Assembly: GCA_963966185.1 (NCBI GenBank)
Contig: CAWZYM010000217.1
Span: 906,501-970,500, forward strand
Length of the DNA: 64,000 bases
Source: Rhabditoides inermis
Lineage: Eukaryota > Nematoda > Chromadorea > Rhabditida > Rhabditidae
Direction: 5' to 3'
Shown: piece after piece, positions 11,055 through 23,200 of the stretch
Layout: each line of letters opens with the position of its first letter
Numbering within the stretch: position 1 is the first letter of the stretch
Notes under the pieces: model-generated
What the model was told of the DNA's origin: nothing
Seen by the model: only the letters and a program-made list of their open reading frames with translations
Database searches by the model: none
Position numbers and translations under genes: made by a program

Positions 11055-12082
11055 ATGGCGTTACAATTTGAGCCGATCGACCTCGTCTTTTCACTGGACA
11101 GCGAAATGGACGATGAGGTATAATTGAGACGCCACTCACTCACTATCAGCCACTGATCAGTTTGTTTGATCTAATCAAACTCACTTCTTCACACTCACTC
11201 TGCACTGCGTTCAAGCAGTTACTCGGGGGGGGGGGGAATCGGGAATAAGAATTGTGAAATAGGCTTGCTTCTCGCCTCTCACCTCACTCACATTTTTTTC
11301 GGGGTGTTGTTTGGATACATAAACTTCAATCTACTTTACACTTAAACCTTACCACTATTGTTAGGTGTTTTTAGATGCTAGGAGTGGGCGAGTTGTGCAG
11401 TGAGTGGAAGAGCGGCGAGGGTCTGAAGCCCCACCTGGAGAAGGGAGACCTCGTCGAGTTCCGAAGAGTCGTCCAGATCGGAAGGGCAAAGAGGAGGGTG
11501 TACACGGTAGGTTGTTGGCAATCTGGGTTCATTACATTCCTTATCAGAGGCTATGTGTATTACTCCCAGTTCTCTCTTTATCCAATGAATTGATTTTATT
11601 GATTTATCGATTGGTTTCACATTCAGCACTGGGCGGTGTCGATCGGGAAGCTGGAGGGAGAGCACTATGTGGTGCACATATCCACTGAGCACGGGGATTT
11701 TGAGGGTGAGTGGAGAGAGAGGGGGGGGGGGAGAGGGAGGGGGGGGGAGGAAGATGACCGTGCAGTTGCAGGCGCGGGTGAGACTGGGACGCTGAGTCCG
11801 TCGGACTCGATTCAAGGCATCTCTAGCAAGATTGTCAACGGCAGCAGCGCGCAGGTGGGACGCCGAGAACTCTCTCTCTCTCCCTCCATCTATCTCCCTC
11901 TCTCCCCCCCCCCCCTCTCTCTCACCATCTCTCCATTACCCCAGGTCCGCTGCGATCTGTTCGATCGTGTGGCGCAAGATGATCTCTGCCGCGTCAACAA
12001 TGTCCTCGATAGGTATATTCGGTATCTTGGATGTGCATGTACAGTTTTAGCTACCGTGTTTTATGTATATTTTATAGCTAGT

Positions 12083-12179
<97 letters not shown>

Positions 12180-13535
12180 CTAGTTTCTTGATTTTCATTG
12201 AAGTGACTATACCCTGAGCCAGAGCGATAGTTTTCAATCTACCTTGCCTGAAGTTCAAAATACGGTGCCATAACCGTCTGCCTCTCTTGTTTTGCGCGCT
12301 ATTGCCCAGAGCTGACTCTCCGTCTTCTTCTGATCTACCCCACCGCGCGCAACTTATCGCAAGCATACCACTATAATTGTTTTCAAATTTATTTCAAGGG
12401 TAATTTCTCATTAGACGACATGTGGGAAGTGATACTGCCTGATTCAGTGCTACAATCTCATTTTGTCAGGTATCTGCGTCCGTTTCCGCCGGGAATCGTA
12501 GTCGACAGGGCACAAATGAAGGTGAGGCCTTGTTTTGTTTGTTCCTTCTCTTCCTTTCGACAGCAATTTGTCGATGGACTGATTGTGTGTATGTGTGCCT
12601 TGGCGTGAGTCACACGAATTTACATATTCACGTCGAGCTGATAGGGAGAATTATTTGTTGTTGGAAACGTACATAGGTACATATGTAGTCAGGTTGAAAT
12701 GGCCACTTTCTTCGTCCCAGGTGCTTGGAGCTTTAGCCGTTAGAGAAATACGCGTAAGGACGCAAGTTATGAAACGTTCGCAGATAAGTGATAAGGAGAT
12801 AAGGTGTGTGTGAAGTGTGATTTACAATCAGTTGGTTGTGACAACCTCTTTTGTGGGTGCTCGATTGATTTCGAGTTTTACTCTCTGTGGAAACTGCAGA
12901 ACAAATAAGCTGTGAAAATAAGAAAATGTCGTATTGGATCTCCGATTGGCGTGGTCAAATCCCCTGTCAAGTTGCAATATGTGTAATGTGCCGTGTAGAG
13001 TGATGTGTGAATCGGAAGTGGGGGTGTAAATATGAACGCACTGCTGCACTGCTCGCTAATCCACAGTTTACTGCGATCTATTTCTGGAATATGGAATTCC
13101 CGCTTTGTCGCCCTTTCCGAGGCCCTGATGAGAAACGAACTGTTGATTGACCGGCACAAACAGTGAAAGCGCCGCACATTGAGAATACAGCACGTTGTGA
13201 AAAAAGAGAAATTTCCGAGGTATACGATATTGTTCAGCTCGGCGAAGGCAACTACAATGTGATGTTCAACAACTGCGAGCACTTCGTCAAGTGGTGTCGG
13301 TACGGGAGCAAGTGCTCGGAACAGGTGGGACGGAATAAACAACTCATCGAACTACACAATCTGCAATATGAAGTTATGAGTTCAAAGGTTACGCTACCTT
13401 TAACGTTTTGTGTGTCTATCCCATTCGATCCCCATAGCCTTTCATTGCGGTTGCGCGTACGTTTGCCGATGTTTTCTTTTAATGTTTGTTTCCTTACGCA
13501 GCCAAATCGCCAAGCCCTTCGCATTGAAGAGAGAA

Positions 13536-13573
<38 letters not shown>

Positions 13574-16500
13574 GAAACACGGGAATTTCAGGAAGACATG
13601 CGCTCGGTAATTATCAGTAGTGAGTGAGAGAGGGAGTTAGTAGGCAAAGACGGTCTTTTGAAAATCTACTAGTAATCTTCGTGGCTTCGGGGTTGTTAAC
13701 AAGTATGCGATAGAATTTCGGAATGATTAGTCTAACGTGAAGACGTGTGGCCTGGGGTGGGGAGTCGACTCATCGACTCATCCAATTATCGCGCGATGGG
13801 CTGTATCTGTTCTGAACTGCTCAATGGCTGACTAGTTACTACTTTACTACTTTGTTACGTTGCAGAGAGTGTTTTGTGATGCTATGTGACTGTCTTGTCT
13901 GACCGGGCATCTTAATTTCCAGGTGCTCTCTTCGAGTGCGCCGTTAAGAATTTCTCGCTCTCTTCTCGTCTCATTCTCCATTCACGATCGCACCGTGAAT
14001 AGCACCCCTTGAAAGTAAAAAGGAAGTGCACATCCATCCCTCTCAAAGACCACTCGTTGTTGCGCGCTGCCTGCGCTTCAAGGATACACTCACAATGGGT
14101 GTAATAGTAATCCGATCGTTCGTTTTGCGACTTTAGTATGCACCCGCCGACGCCTTTGCCTTCTGACTCGATTTCTTTCTTACAGCAGATCGAATTTCTC
14201 CGAAACGTCAAGTTTAGCATTTTTGATTCGACTGAATCAAATATCTATAAAGGAAGACGCTTATTGAAGGCGATGAGATGGTGTTGTTGTGTGGGAATAA
14301 CTCGATTCCGCTCCCGACTCGCGACGACGGCTCTCCCGATGAATGTGTGAATCTGCAATCTAGGAGGAGGCTGGGAAAAAGAGGCGGTAGCGTCTCTCCA
14401 TGGGCTGATTAAGTGCAGCCGCGAAAGACCACCCAGAAAGTGGCCGAATTCCAAACACGGCACACTGCAAATCCCCCCTCTGCTCGCTTCTAGCCGCATT
14501 CGCGTTCTGTTTATGAGTGTGGGCCTGACAGGTTTTTGTGTGGATGGTCCCGCACCCTGCTCGGTTCCTTCCTTGCCACTCCTCTCCTCACAGCTTATGG
14601 CTGTTTTTGGACTGCCAATTGGCTTTGCCTCTCACAACACAGCACATAAATCGGAGAGAGAGAGAATTCGCCATAATGGCCCTCCCGACTGCAACTGAGT
14701 TCACGAAAAGGCTCCCGAGTGCACTCCATGGTCTGCTATTAACAAAGTACAATTACATAGTCATTACGGGAAGCGACGAACGTTCTCCCAGGAATATAAA
14801 TGTTGACGTGTGCACCTTTCTAACAAAGTTCACCGAGAGCACGTGTCGGTTTTTATATCTTTTGTCGTAAAGCGGTCTGTGATGCACTGCTTTGCATAGC
14901 ATATTTGCTTTTTGCGATGGCGTGGGGGAATACATACCCGAGGTTTTGCTAGAGAAAAATAGCCGTCTGGGAAAGAAGGGACGAAATGGCGAAACTTGTC
15001 GTCGTCGTCTTTGTTCTCTTCCGTGTTTGCACTTTGGGACAAGTCGAATTGTTCATGTTCGGTGAACTATCGGAACATGCAGGGTGAAGCAGAGGCAGAG
15101 GTTGAGAGAGTAGAAGGCGGAGAAATGGGATGAAGAAGGAGTAAGGGAGTACGGAGCAGTGTCGAGAGGGGCACTCTAGTACGCGGGGCAAGTTGCGGAC
15201 GAGAGGGTAGAGATGATTGTTGTGCAGACGAATGATGGCTTCGGATTTCGGATGCACTTGCAGGGTACGGAAAAAGCGAGAGCGAGTGAAATTTCTGGCA
15301 ACCTGGAAAATTCATCGCGATAAACTTTTGATGACGTCACGCGATGAATTTTCTTGCGATGAATTTTCTTCGCGATGAATTTTCATGTTTGTATTATTTT
15401 CCCACTGCACATCGGCAATTGCAATCAAAGTCACACATAATATTATGTTTATTTTGCATTGAATAAGCTAAGAAGACGATGAGGAAGATGCGCGTTGGTC
15501 ATCGTCATCATCTTCTGTCTATTCACCTCCAGGCCGCACTTTTGCTCTGCTCCGCCACTTCGTTCAGCAACTTCTCCGCCGCTGTTTGCGACAAATGGGT
15601 TAGAGGATCCATGTTCTACTTCGTTCTCGTTCTCGCCTGCCACGAAATGATCTATCGCGTCCACCGACACCCCCTCCACCTGTATCTCGTCTTCATCGAC
15701 TACGAGGACGCGTGGCCGTGCAACTCTATGCGTGTATATGGAGTGGAACCGGCGTATATCCGACTACTGTAGATGGTCTACAACACTGGACGAACGACGG
15801 TGCTGGTCCGAGGATCCATCGCTGACATTTCTGTTGAAAAAGGAGCTTGGCAAGGGTGTCCCTGCTATCCCTTCATCTTCAACAGCCGTCTACAGAAGAG
15901 TGGAGTTCAACTATACAACGGGACCTGCTTCGACATCGACGGGAAGAATCTGACTCATCTAGCCTACGCAGGCGATGTGGATCTGTTTGCCAAGTCGCCA
16001 GCTGCTGCGGAGAAAATGCTGAATGAAGTGGCGGAGCAGAGCAAGAAGTACGGAATGGAGGTGAATAGACAGAAGACGATGACTATGACCATCGCGCACC
16101 TTCCTCATCATCTTCTCCGCATCTTCAATGCAAAACACAGTATTATGTGTGATTTTGATAGCTATTGGCGATGTGCAGTTCTGAAAATAATACAAAAATG
16201 AAATTTCATCGCGTGACGTCATCAAAAGTTCATCGCGATGAACTTTATTCATCGCGATAAATTTTCTTCGCGATGAATTTTCCAGGTTGCCGAAATTTCT
16301 TTATATTTGTGAAGGATCACATATGTTTCACACAACTGGAGAATGCGAGTTATGTCCGGTCGATGGAATCACAGGCCCACATGTGTACTAGAGAATTGGA
16401 AGAATACGCGGAAGTGACATTCTTCGTCAGTATGTTCAGTATGTTTCCTTGGTCTGACAATGGACAATATACAAAACAAATGTTTTGGGTAAAATGCGAG

Positions 16501-16798
16501 AGACGAGAGGTGAGCAAGAATGTGATAACAAACAGTGTTTGGGCATAACATGTACTTCTACAGTCTCGACTCGAATAAAGGCTATGAAGACGAATGAAGA
16601 TCAATCTAATCATTTGATACATATTCCTATTTTGAGGCGACGCTGGCCCAGTCGGTGCTGCTGGGATCGGGTGCTCTCCTGCTGACTGGCAGTCTGTCGG
16701 CCGCACTCGGCACCGGAGTCGCCTTCGCAGCTGCCGCCACTGTGATAGGGGAGATGGTCGGCACCAAGATGAGCAGCTACTTCTCCTTCCTCCGATAG
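11055..16798 (+). CDS. LRAT/PLAAT-like NlpC-P60 superfamily protein with C-terminal hydrophobic tail
   Basis: Predicted exons: 11055-11117, 11375-11506, 11627-11705, 11772-11854, 11945-12012, 12470-12521, about 13220-13324 and about 16637-16798. The start [20 protein letters not shown] is followed by [12 protein letters not shown], the HWAVSIG block (first catalytic His), VVHIS (second His) and, in exon 7, [14 protein letters not shown], the LRAT-family block with the catalytic Cys. The final exon encodes a long hydrophobic region ([20 protein letters not shown] and on) before SYFSFLR and TAG, like the membrane tail of PLAAT/HRASLS enzymes. Such proteins are phospholipid acyltransferases or phospholipases at intracellular membranes. 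An insert between the His and Cys blocks ([20 protein letters not shown]) is longer than in vertebrate PLAATs. The 3.3-kb last intron contains a transposable element. The acceptor of exon 7 is my choice; an upstream one would add residues. Confidence 0.8.
12085..12178. repeat. (TA)n microsatellite, about 94 bp
   Basis: A pure run of alternating T and A inside an intron of the LRAT-like gene, flanked on both sides by tagctagt, so the whole locus is a perfect palindrome. Confidence 0.97.
12225..12375. repeat. dispersed repeat, copy 1 (second copy at about 18145-18275)
   Basis: Shared stretches with the second copy include aatacggtgc, aaccgtc, ctgact(c/t)tccgtcttcttc and tgat(c)tacc(c)ca, in the same order and orientation. 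No coding content. It lies in an intron of the LRAT-like gene. Confidence 0.6.
13325..15287. other. intronic sequence of the LRAT-like gene before the MULE-like insert
   Basis: About 2 kb with no convincing exon. It contains a short (GA)n at 13538-13570. One or more small coding exons may hide here, since the gap between the catalytic-Cys exon and the tail exon is large. Confidence 0.4.
15288..16300. mobile_element. Mutator-like non-autonomous element with long inverted arms and RT fragments (995 bp plus 9-bp TSD)
   Basis: The element runs 15297-16291. It starts GGCAACCTGGAAAATTCATC and ends with the reverse complement. It is flanked by a perfect 9-bp direct repeat, gaaatttct, at 15288-15296 and 16292-16300; 9-bp duplications are typical of Mutator-like transposons. 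The terminal part contains repeats of the type catcgcgatgaattttc and tgacgtca. Inside, the two arms are inverted copies of about 300 bp: the left arm read on the minus strand ([19 protein letters not shown], near 15485-15560) matches the right arm on the plus strand ([19 protein letters not shown], near 16050-16110). No transposase is present. Caution: gaaatttc is itself palindromic, but the direct match is 9/9 while the inverted match is shifted by one base. Confidence 0.8.
15600..16110 (+). pseudogene. non-LTR retrotransposon reverse-transcriptase fragment carried inside the MULE-like element
   Basis: The plus strand encodes [13 protein letters not shown] (RT motif usually FIDYxKAFD), a stop at 15769-15771, then [17 protein letters not shown] (equivalent to GVRQGCPLSPxLFN), [16 protein letters not shown] (the FADD catalytic box with one Asp replaced by Gly) and [11 protein letters not shown] (equivalent to NxxKTK). 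The stop and the damaged FADD box make it inactive. It resembles RTE/CR1-type domains. A second, partial copy lies in inverse orientation in the left arm. Confidence 0.85.
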
Positions 16799-18717
16799 GT
16801 GGGTACGAGAGGGAGAGAGGGAGAGTGCGAGAGAGGGGGGAAGAGACGACTCTTGTACGTTCTTCTAGCTTATGCGCATTCGTTAGGCGTCTTGTTGCCT
16901 TTGTCTCCCTGTCGAGTGGAGTTTACTTGCCACAAGGCAACATTACATTTCCACATTCACTTTGGCGCCTTTGCCCGCGCATAATTACCAGTTTTTGGGG
17001 CTCAGCGAGTTTGGTCAGGGATATATAATTGCCTCTCTGAAGGCGAGTGTTGATTGAGAGAGGGTCGAGCGATTCATCGGATAGGAATTGGAGAAAGAAG
17101 AAAAGAAGAGCACGTGAGGAATGGTTTTTTTTTTGCGAATAGCTGCGCGTCTGCGTTTTTGGCTTAGGTAGAGATTGATGAAGGGACAATGTGGCAATTA
17201 GAGGAAAGATTGTATAGATGGTCAGGAGAGGGATGCGAGCAGGGGATGTGTACCGAAGGGAGGAGTGACGCAAATCCTTTCAGGCGACTCGAGGCTCTCT
17301 CCCCACAGAATGTATTCGTCCCTGTTTATGCTCTCTTTTTCCCGGGTGATAGTTTGCTGTTTCTCGCCCTCTCTGAAAGTGAGACTTGATTGTGCGGAAG
17401 GGCTCTGCTCCCTCTCTCTCCGCCTGCTCTCTCGCCTCCTCCTCCTCCCTCCTCCTTCTCCGCCCAAAGTCGCCGCCCCTTCGACCTACGGAGTATCCTG
17501 TCCCCGCAACAGTCAACACCCTCTTTCCACTCTCCTTCTCTGATTGTCTTGATTTTGTCCTTTCAGTCTAACTTTATCGTTCCGTGTACAGGGGCAGGGG
17601 TTTCCATTTCTAGCAATCTACCAGTTCATTATATTTTTCTCGGGTTGTGTTGGTGAGAAATATGTACCGTGTATAGTGCTGTATCATAGTATTCTTTTTA
17701 GTTTTGTACATAAAATGTGCGATATTTTTGTAATTGTTGGTGTTTGAATTGTTCTTGGTTGGATTAAGACGTCGTCGATTGTTTTGTAAGAGAGAAATAA
17801 TTCACAGGATTCAGGATAGTAATTCTGTGTATGTTTTTCTCTCATTCTATGTTCTCTCTGTCGTTCGAACAGTTTACAAGTTACTGCTATTGCGGAAATA
17901 TTGATTTTTTTTGAATTTTGATTCATTGTTGGGCCCAATCTGGTAGTCCTGGAGCGGAGACACTCCTTCAGGTTCGGATCAAACGTGCAATCTGCAGGTA
18001 TGCACTACAGTATGCAATCCAATTTGGCCATGCATCGTCAATCGTTAGCTCACCTTACCGCGTGCCTTTTTCACTATTTATTTCCTGCGTGCGTCACCAT
18101 TGAGATTCAATTATGACCAGAAGGGTAGTACTTCGATAAACCTCGCTGGTATTTCGAATACGGTGCTACAACCGTCCAAATGGCAACAGTCAACTACCCC
18201 CTCCCCGAGAACTGACTTTCCGTCTTCTTCTGATTACCTCACACCGCGAAAATTCACGAAAATATAACCATACTGGGATAATGGATAAATGTCATTAGTC
18301 TGTCTACATCTACATGGAAGTATGTTGTCCTGTTATTTTCTGCTGCAAAGTCTTACCGAGAGACAATTGGATATCCTATGCTTTGTGCAGAGAGAGCCAT
18401 GTTTTGCTGCTGATTTCGTCACGTGTCTGTACACAATGCTAAATTTGTGTGAGTGGAAGATTGTCCGCTGACTGCAGACGAAAGCATCCTATTATCACAC
18501 ACCCCGATCCGATTCAGATTTACCATCCAAGCAGCTCGTTTGCGACAACAAAGGCCCGACATTTCGTGCATTTCGCCTTGACTTTGTTGCGTAGGAAATT
18601 ATTTGCATACTAGAACGTAACGTCTTTCTCTATGTAACTTTGTTTGTGTTTCGATGTTAATTGATCCGAGCTCACTAGCATGTTTCTTTTTTTCTTTTCT
18701 TGTTTTCATGCTCGTGC
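16799..18717. other. 3' flank of the LRAT-like gene and intergenic DNA
   Basis: No gene recognised. Pyrimidine-rich stretches occur at 17400-17470. The second copy of the dispersed repeat is at 18145-18275. Confidence 0.4.
18145..18275. repeat. dispersed repeat, copy 2 (first copy at 12225-12375)
   Basis: Same orientation as the first copy. Shared blocks include aatacggtgc, aaccgtc and ttccgtcttcttctgat. A faint related start (cttcgataaacc) also appears at 41340. Confidence 0.55.
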
Positions 18718-19230
18718 TGGACGACTAGAGTTGTGTCGATTAAAGAAAACGATTAACGATTAATCGGTTACTCGATCGAAATTTCAATAATCCGGTTAAC
18801 GATTAATCGTTCGATCGAAACTTTTGTGAACGGTCAAACAAATAATCGATTAATCGAAAGCCGATTAAATAATCGATTTTCGATTAAAAACAATTTTCAT
18901 AAAGTTGCTCAAAAAGGGCTTTCAAACGATTTCTTCGTACAAAAAGTAAACGAAAATCAGCTTTTGTCATTCCCAATGAAGGTTTTAAGCTAAATTTCAC
19001 GGAATTTGGTTACTTTTTTTGTTATAATATTTGAAAAACTCGATTAACCGATAAACGATTAATCAATTAATCGATAAATCGATCGAAAGTTCGGTTTACC
19101 GGATAACGATTAATCGATCGATCGAAACATTCGTCGATCGAACAAACAATCTTCGATTAACCGATTAATCGATTAATTTAATCGAAAATTGTTCGACCGG
19201 TCGATTAATCGACACAACTCTATGGACGAC
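18718..19230. mobile_element. hAT-like MITE, 497 bp with 8-bp target-site duplication
   Basis: The element 18726-19222 begins TAGAGTTGTGTCGATTAA and ends with the exact reverse complement. It is flanked by tggacgac at 18718-18725 and 19223-19230, a perfect 8-bp duplication as expected for hAT transposons. Both ends are filled with dense, imperfect copies of cgattaatcg, a palindrome, for about 150 bp each; the middle is plain AT-rich DNA. No transposase frame. Confidence 0.9.
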
Positions 19231-19496
19231 ATAACAGAAAATACCTGTATTAGCCAAGTCTATTTATTTTCCTTTCCTTCCGCATTGTGTGAACTGCTCC
19301 AGTTGAGTCTCTCATATCTCTTCCCCCTCAACATGGGTGGTCATGCATCATGCGCTTATCAAATCATCTGCCTGGGATTCACAGATTCGAATCCTTCCTC
19401 GTTCCTCGTTAGATGGACACAAGCAACGCCAATGTTGGCTGTTGTTTGTTCTGATGTCTGATGTCGTTGAGCGTGTCACTTCATAACATAGCTTCC

Positions 19497-19552
<56 letters not shown>

Positions 19553-20080
19553 GTAGGCCTTCCCGAGTTACTGCCTGTTTTTCTTCTCACAACAGCACGA
19601 CAGCCCACCCTTCCCACTGATTGGCTGTGTCAGTGTGTGTGGTTGTGGTCGTGTGTTTGTATTTTTCTTGTCGAATGTGGTTTTTGTCTTCGGTGAGTCT
19701 TCTCCGCTCTCTCCGTTCACTGGCACTGATGAATGATAATTAGTTCCTGCATTCTCATTTTGTGGTGGTATTTTCGTATTGAATAATGAATACACGTCAC
19801 CTTTCTTTCACGTTGTTACCAGTAGCTTCTCCCTCTCTCCTTCCGCCCTTTCCTCCTCTGTTTGTGTTGTTTGTTTTGTTCACTCTCGTGTAACTTTTTA
19901 CAAATGTTTTCATGACGCGTCACCCAGATGTGCAGATCTATTTCTAACTTCTAACATTTCGCATTTTTGAATGATATATCTTGAGTTATATTCTCTGTAA
20001 ATAGTGAATAACATTATGTTTGCATCGGGTTAAATAGGCCAGCTGGAAAAGTTAACTTATACTCTAATTTATCGCATTTG
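19231..20080. other. intergenic DNA upstream of the GPCR gene
   Basis: No coding region recognised. A (CT)n tract spans 19499-19546. An acceptor-like gcag at 20080-20083, nine bases before the GPCR start codon, suggests a 5' untranslated exon upstream or a trans-splice site. Confidence 0.4.
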
Positions 20081-20091
20081 CAGTGTCAATA

Positions 20092-21752
20092 ATGGAGAAT
20101 GGCTCCTTTGCGGGGCCTTCCGAAGACGAAGTCGAATTCGATCTATACGAACTCAGCTGGATCGAGCTCGTGAGACTAGCGATTTAGCGATTTGTAGATT
20201 ATCGATTTTCTTTCAGCTCATTTGGTGCGTGTTGTACTCGATTATTGCTCTGATGGCAGTCGTGGGAAATTCCCTAGTCATCTGGGTGACTCTTATTAGG
20301 TAAGAGATCAATACAATAAACATATAGGCCGGCCCCCCGGTTCATCGTACGGCAGTTCCCTTTCCGAATATTTCCCAGACACCTTTCGATGGCATTATCG
20401 CTGGCCCAAGTTCATTCGGCAGCAGTGATTTTTCGCTTGGCGGTCTCATTGCGCGTTCTTCGCAGCGCAAGCGCAGGCTAATGACTTCATTAGAATTATA
20501 AGTTAGATGCGAATGCGCCAACGAGAGCGGTCGGATTTGGAAAATAGGAATTTTTTCGCTACAAACGCTTGTTTTCCGATTTTTGATAACTATAAACTAA
20601 ATTGTATAACAATTGATAACGCCGAAAACCGCGTATTCCTAGAGTGACAAACTATTTTGAAAATAACTTCCTTCGGAATTGAGCTAGAGGGCTGAAATTT
20701 GGATATGTTGTGTAAAAGACCTATCCCAAGGATCGCTTGTTTTCTCGATTTTTCGAAAATTGCTCATTGTTCAGTAATCCAGGACAAAAACCGAGAAATG
20801 CCGTTGAAAATGCATCTTTTTCTCGTCATTTCCTCATTGTCTGGTTCGATCGGCGATAATGCCGTACGATGAAAATGGGGGGTAGCCTATATAACAATAT
20901 GAAATTCTACAACGATTGCAGGTTGCGATCACGAAGTATCACCACTTATTTCATCATCAACCTCGCGTTTGCGGATCTTCTCACGGGAATCCTCGCTATC
21001 CCATTCAAATTCCAGGCGGCTCTCTTCCAGGTATCACCATCCTCTTGTTCCTTTTTTCTCTCAGCAACTCAATTTTCTCTATTGTCTATTGTTATGCAGC
21101 GCTCCAAATCGGGTTTCGCTTTTTTGGTTTGGCGAACGTGCATTACTCTCCTCAAAGTCTTATAATATAATAGAGTTATCACAGAGTGCTCGTTTCTAGT
21201 TTTTATTTATTTCGTCATCATAAATCCACTTATGTAGTGCCTAAAGTTTTATTCCATTTCCACATGCCGTATGGATAGGGAAAGGACGAAAAAGAAGGTG
21301 TTTTGTTGTATGCAATATTTGTGATTAGTAATATGTAATATGCAATACAAAATGCAATCATACGGTCAACATGCTAGAGAGTTGCACCCGAGTAAGACGA
21401 CTCAGTAACGATTGAGTTATGTTGTTTTGAGACGAGGCACAATACCGCTGGGAGGAATGAGATTATGGTTGACTGGTGCAAGACTGCTGGGTGTCAAATC
21501 AAATACAACGTGACACGTTGCACTCTATACGCAGTAGAGCCCTTACTATGAACAGTCTACTCATAATCAGAAGTCGATAATCAACCAAATTGCAGGAGTG
21601 GTTGCTGCCGTGGTGTCTGTGCCAGATGGTGCCCTACGCGGAGACTGTGTCCCTCTCCGTCTCTGTATTCACACTCACTGCCTCTGCCATACACGAGTTC
21701 CGCACTGTGTTCTTCCCAAAACACGGACGACTAACTGCCAACAACGCCAGGT

Positions 21753-21800
<48 letters not shown>

Positions 21801-23157
21801 AGGGAGAGGGAGAGAGAGGGATGAGGAGGAGAGGGAGGGGGGAGAGAACGATGAAGAGAGAAAGAGGGATGGAAAGAATGTTCTCTACATTTGCTAATTG
21901 TGGGATCGACTAGAGTCCTCTTCGATTGTCGTCGCTACTTAGAGTAGAAAAACAAACACACGCCTAGGATTCTAGGAGGTAGGGGCAGGGAGCACTTTTG
22001 ATTTCATTTTGCAGTGTGGATAAAAGGCTGTAGTGGGCTATCCGACATGAAATGTAGGCTGTCAGGGTGTGTAGTGTAGAGTGTAGACGGGTAGAGTTGT
22101 GTGGGTGGAGACTGGATCTGATGAGACGAGAGAGTAAGTAACGCGCATGAACGAAATTAAATTAATTAACGTATTCGATAACTATGTATTTGATTACTGT
22201 TTTTGCAATGAAATGAAGCAAAAGCAATTGTTGATAAAGCCTAACGAAGTTGTTAGCAAGTGCTGCAGTGAAGACCTCAACCTATCTGAAATTCAATAAA
22301 TACTTTTTTCAGGTCACTCGTAATGATGATTTGGTTCGTGGCGGCTGTGGTTTCCCTCCCGCATGGATTGTTCCACAAAGTATACACGTACGAAGAACCC
22401 AACAATGTCACCATTGCACAGGTACGTACAACATAATATATCTATTTATTTCTTTCCGTTTTACCCTAGAACATTTCTTTTTTCTCAAGTTTATTCAAGC
22501 AGTTGTTATAGTGACTACTGACTATGTTCTTAGACTTGTATATTTTTTATCAGTCATGGTAATTTGGTAATATATTACGCCAAGTGTACAAATTAAGCTC
22601 ATTTTCATTGAGCATTACTTGAAATCTTTTAGTGCATTCCTTGAAAAACATCAAGATGTCTTATTTCGGTGCCTGAATAGAATATTACGTGTCCCAATGA
22701 TGCCCTATTTATTTGTAAAAATAGCACGCTTTCACGTTAGGCGTTAGGTGATCGGCTAACGTAAGCCACTTTCGTATTTGACATTGCGAAATTTCAATGG
22801 ACTCCATAATATAGCAACCGCTCCAAGATACAAGGGCCTGTTCGATCGGACCCGCTCATCGCATACAGCGTATAGAGAGTATATGAAATAGAAATTGACA
22901 CTTACTAGAAATTGACGATTACTTATGTAGATATCGAAAAAATATTACTGCTAAATTACTGACCAAAAACGTGAAAAACATTTATGTTTTAGAACAAATG
23001 AAGTTAGTTTGTTTACTTCATTAGCTCATTTGCAGTGTCGTCCCGTGTACGCGGAAGAAGGGTGGTGGAAGATGTACAACATATATCTCGTCATCATACA
23101 CTACTTTGTACCCATGCTCATACTAGACACTGCATACACACTCATTGCTATAAAAGT

Positions 23158-23200
<43 letters not shown>

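Noticed and set aside
19330..19405. tRNA-like segment with gattcgaatcc resembling a B box
   Set aside because: The T-arm does not pair and no acceptor stem or anticodon arm can be drawn.
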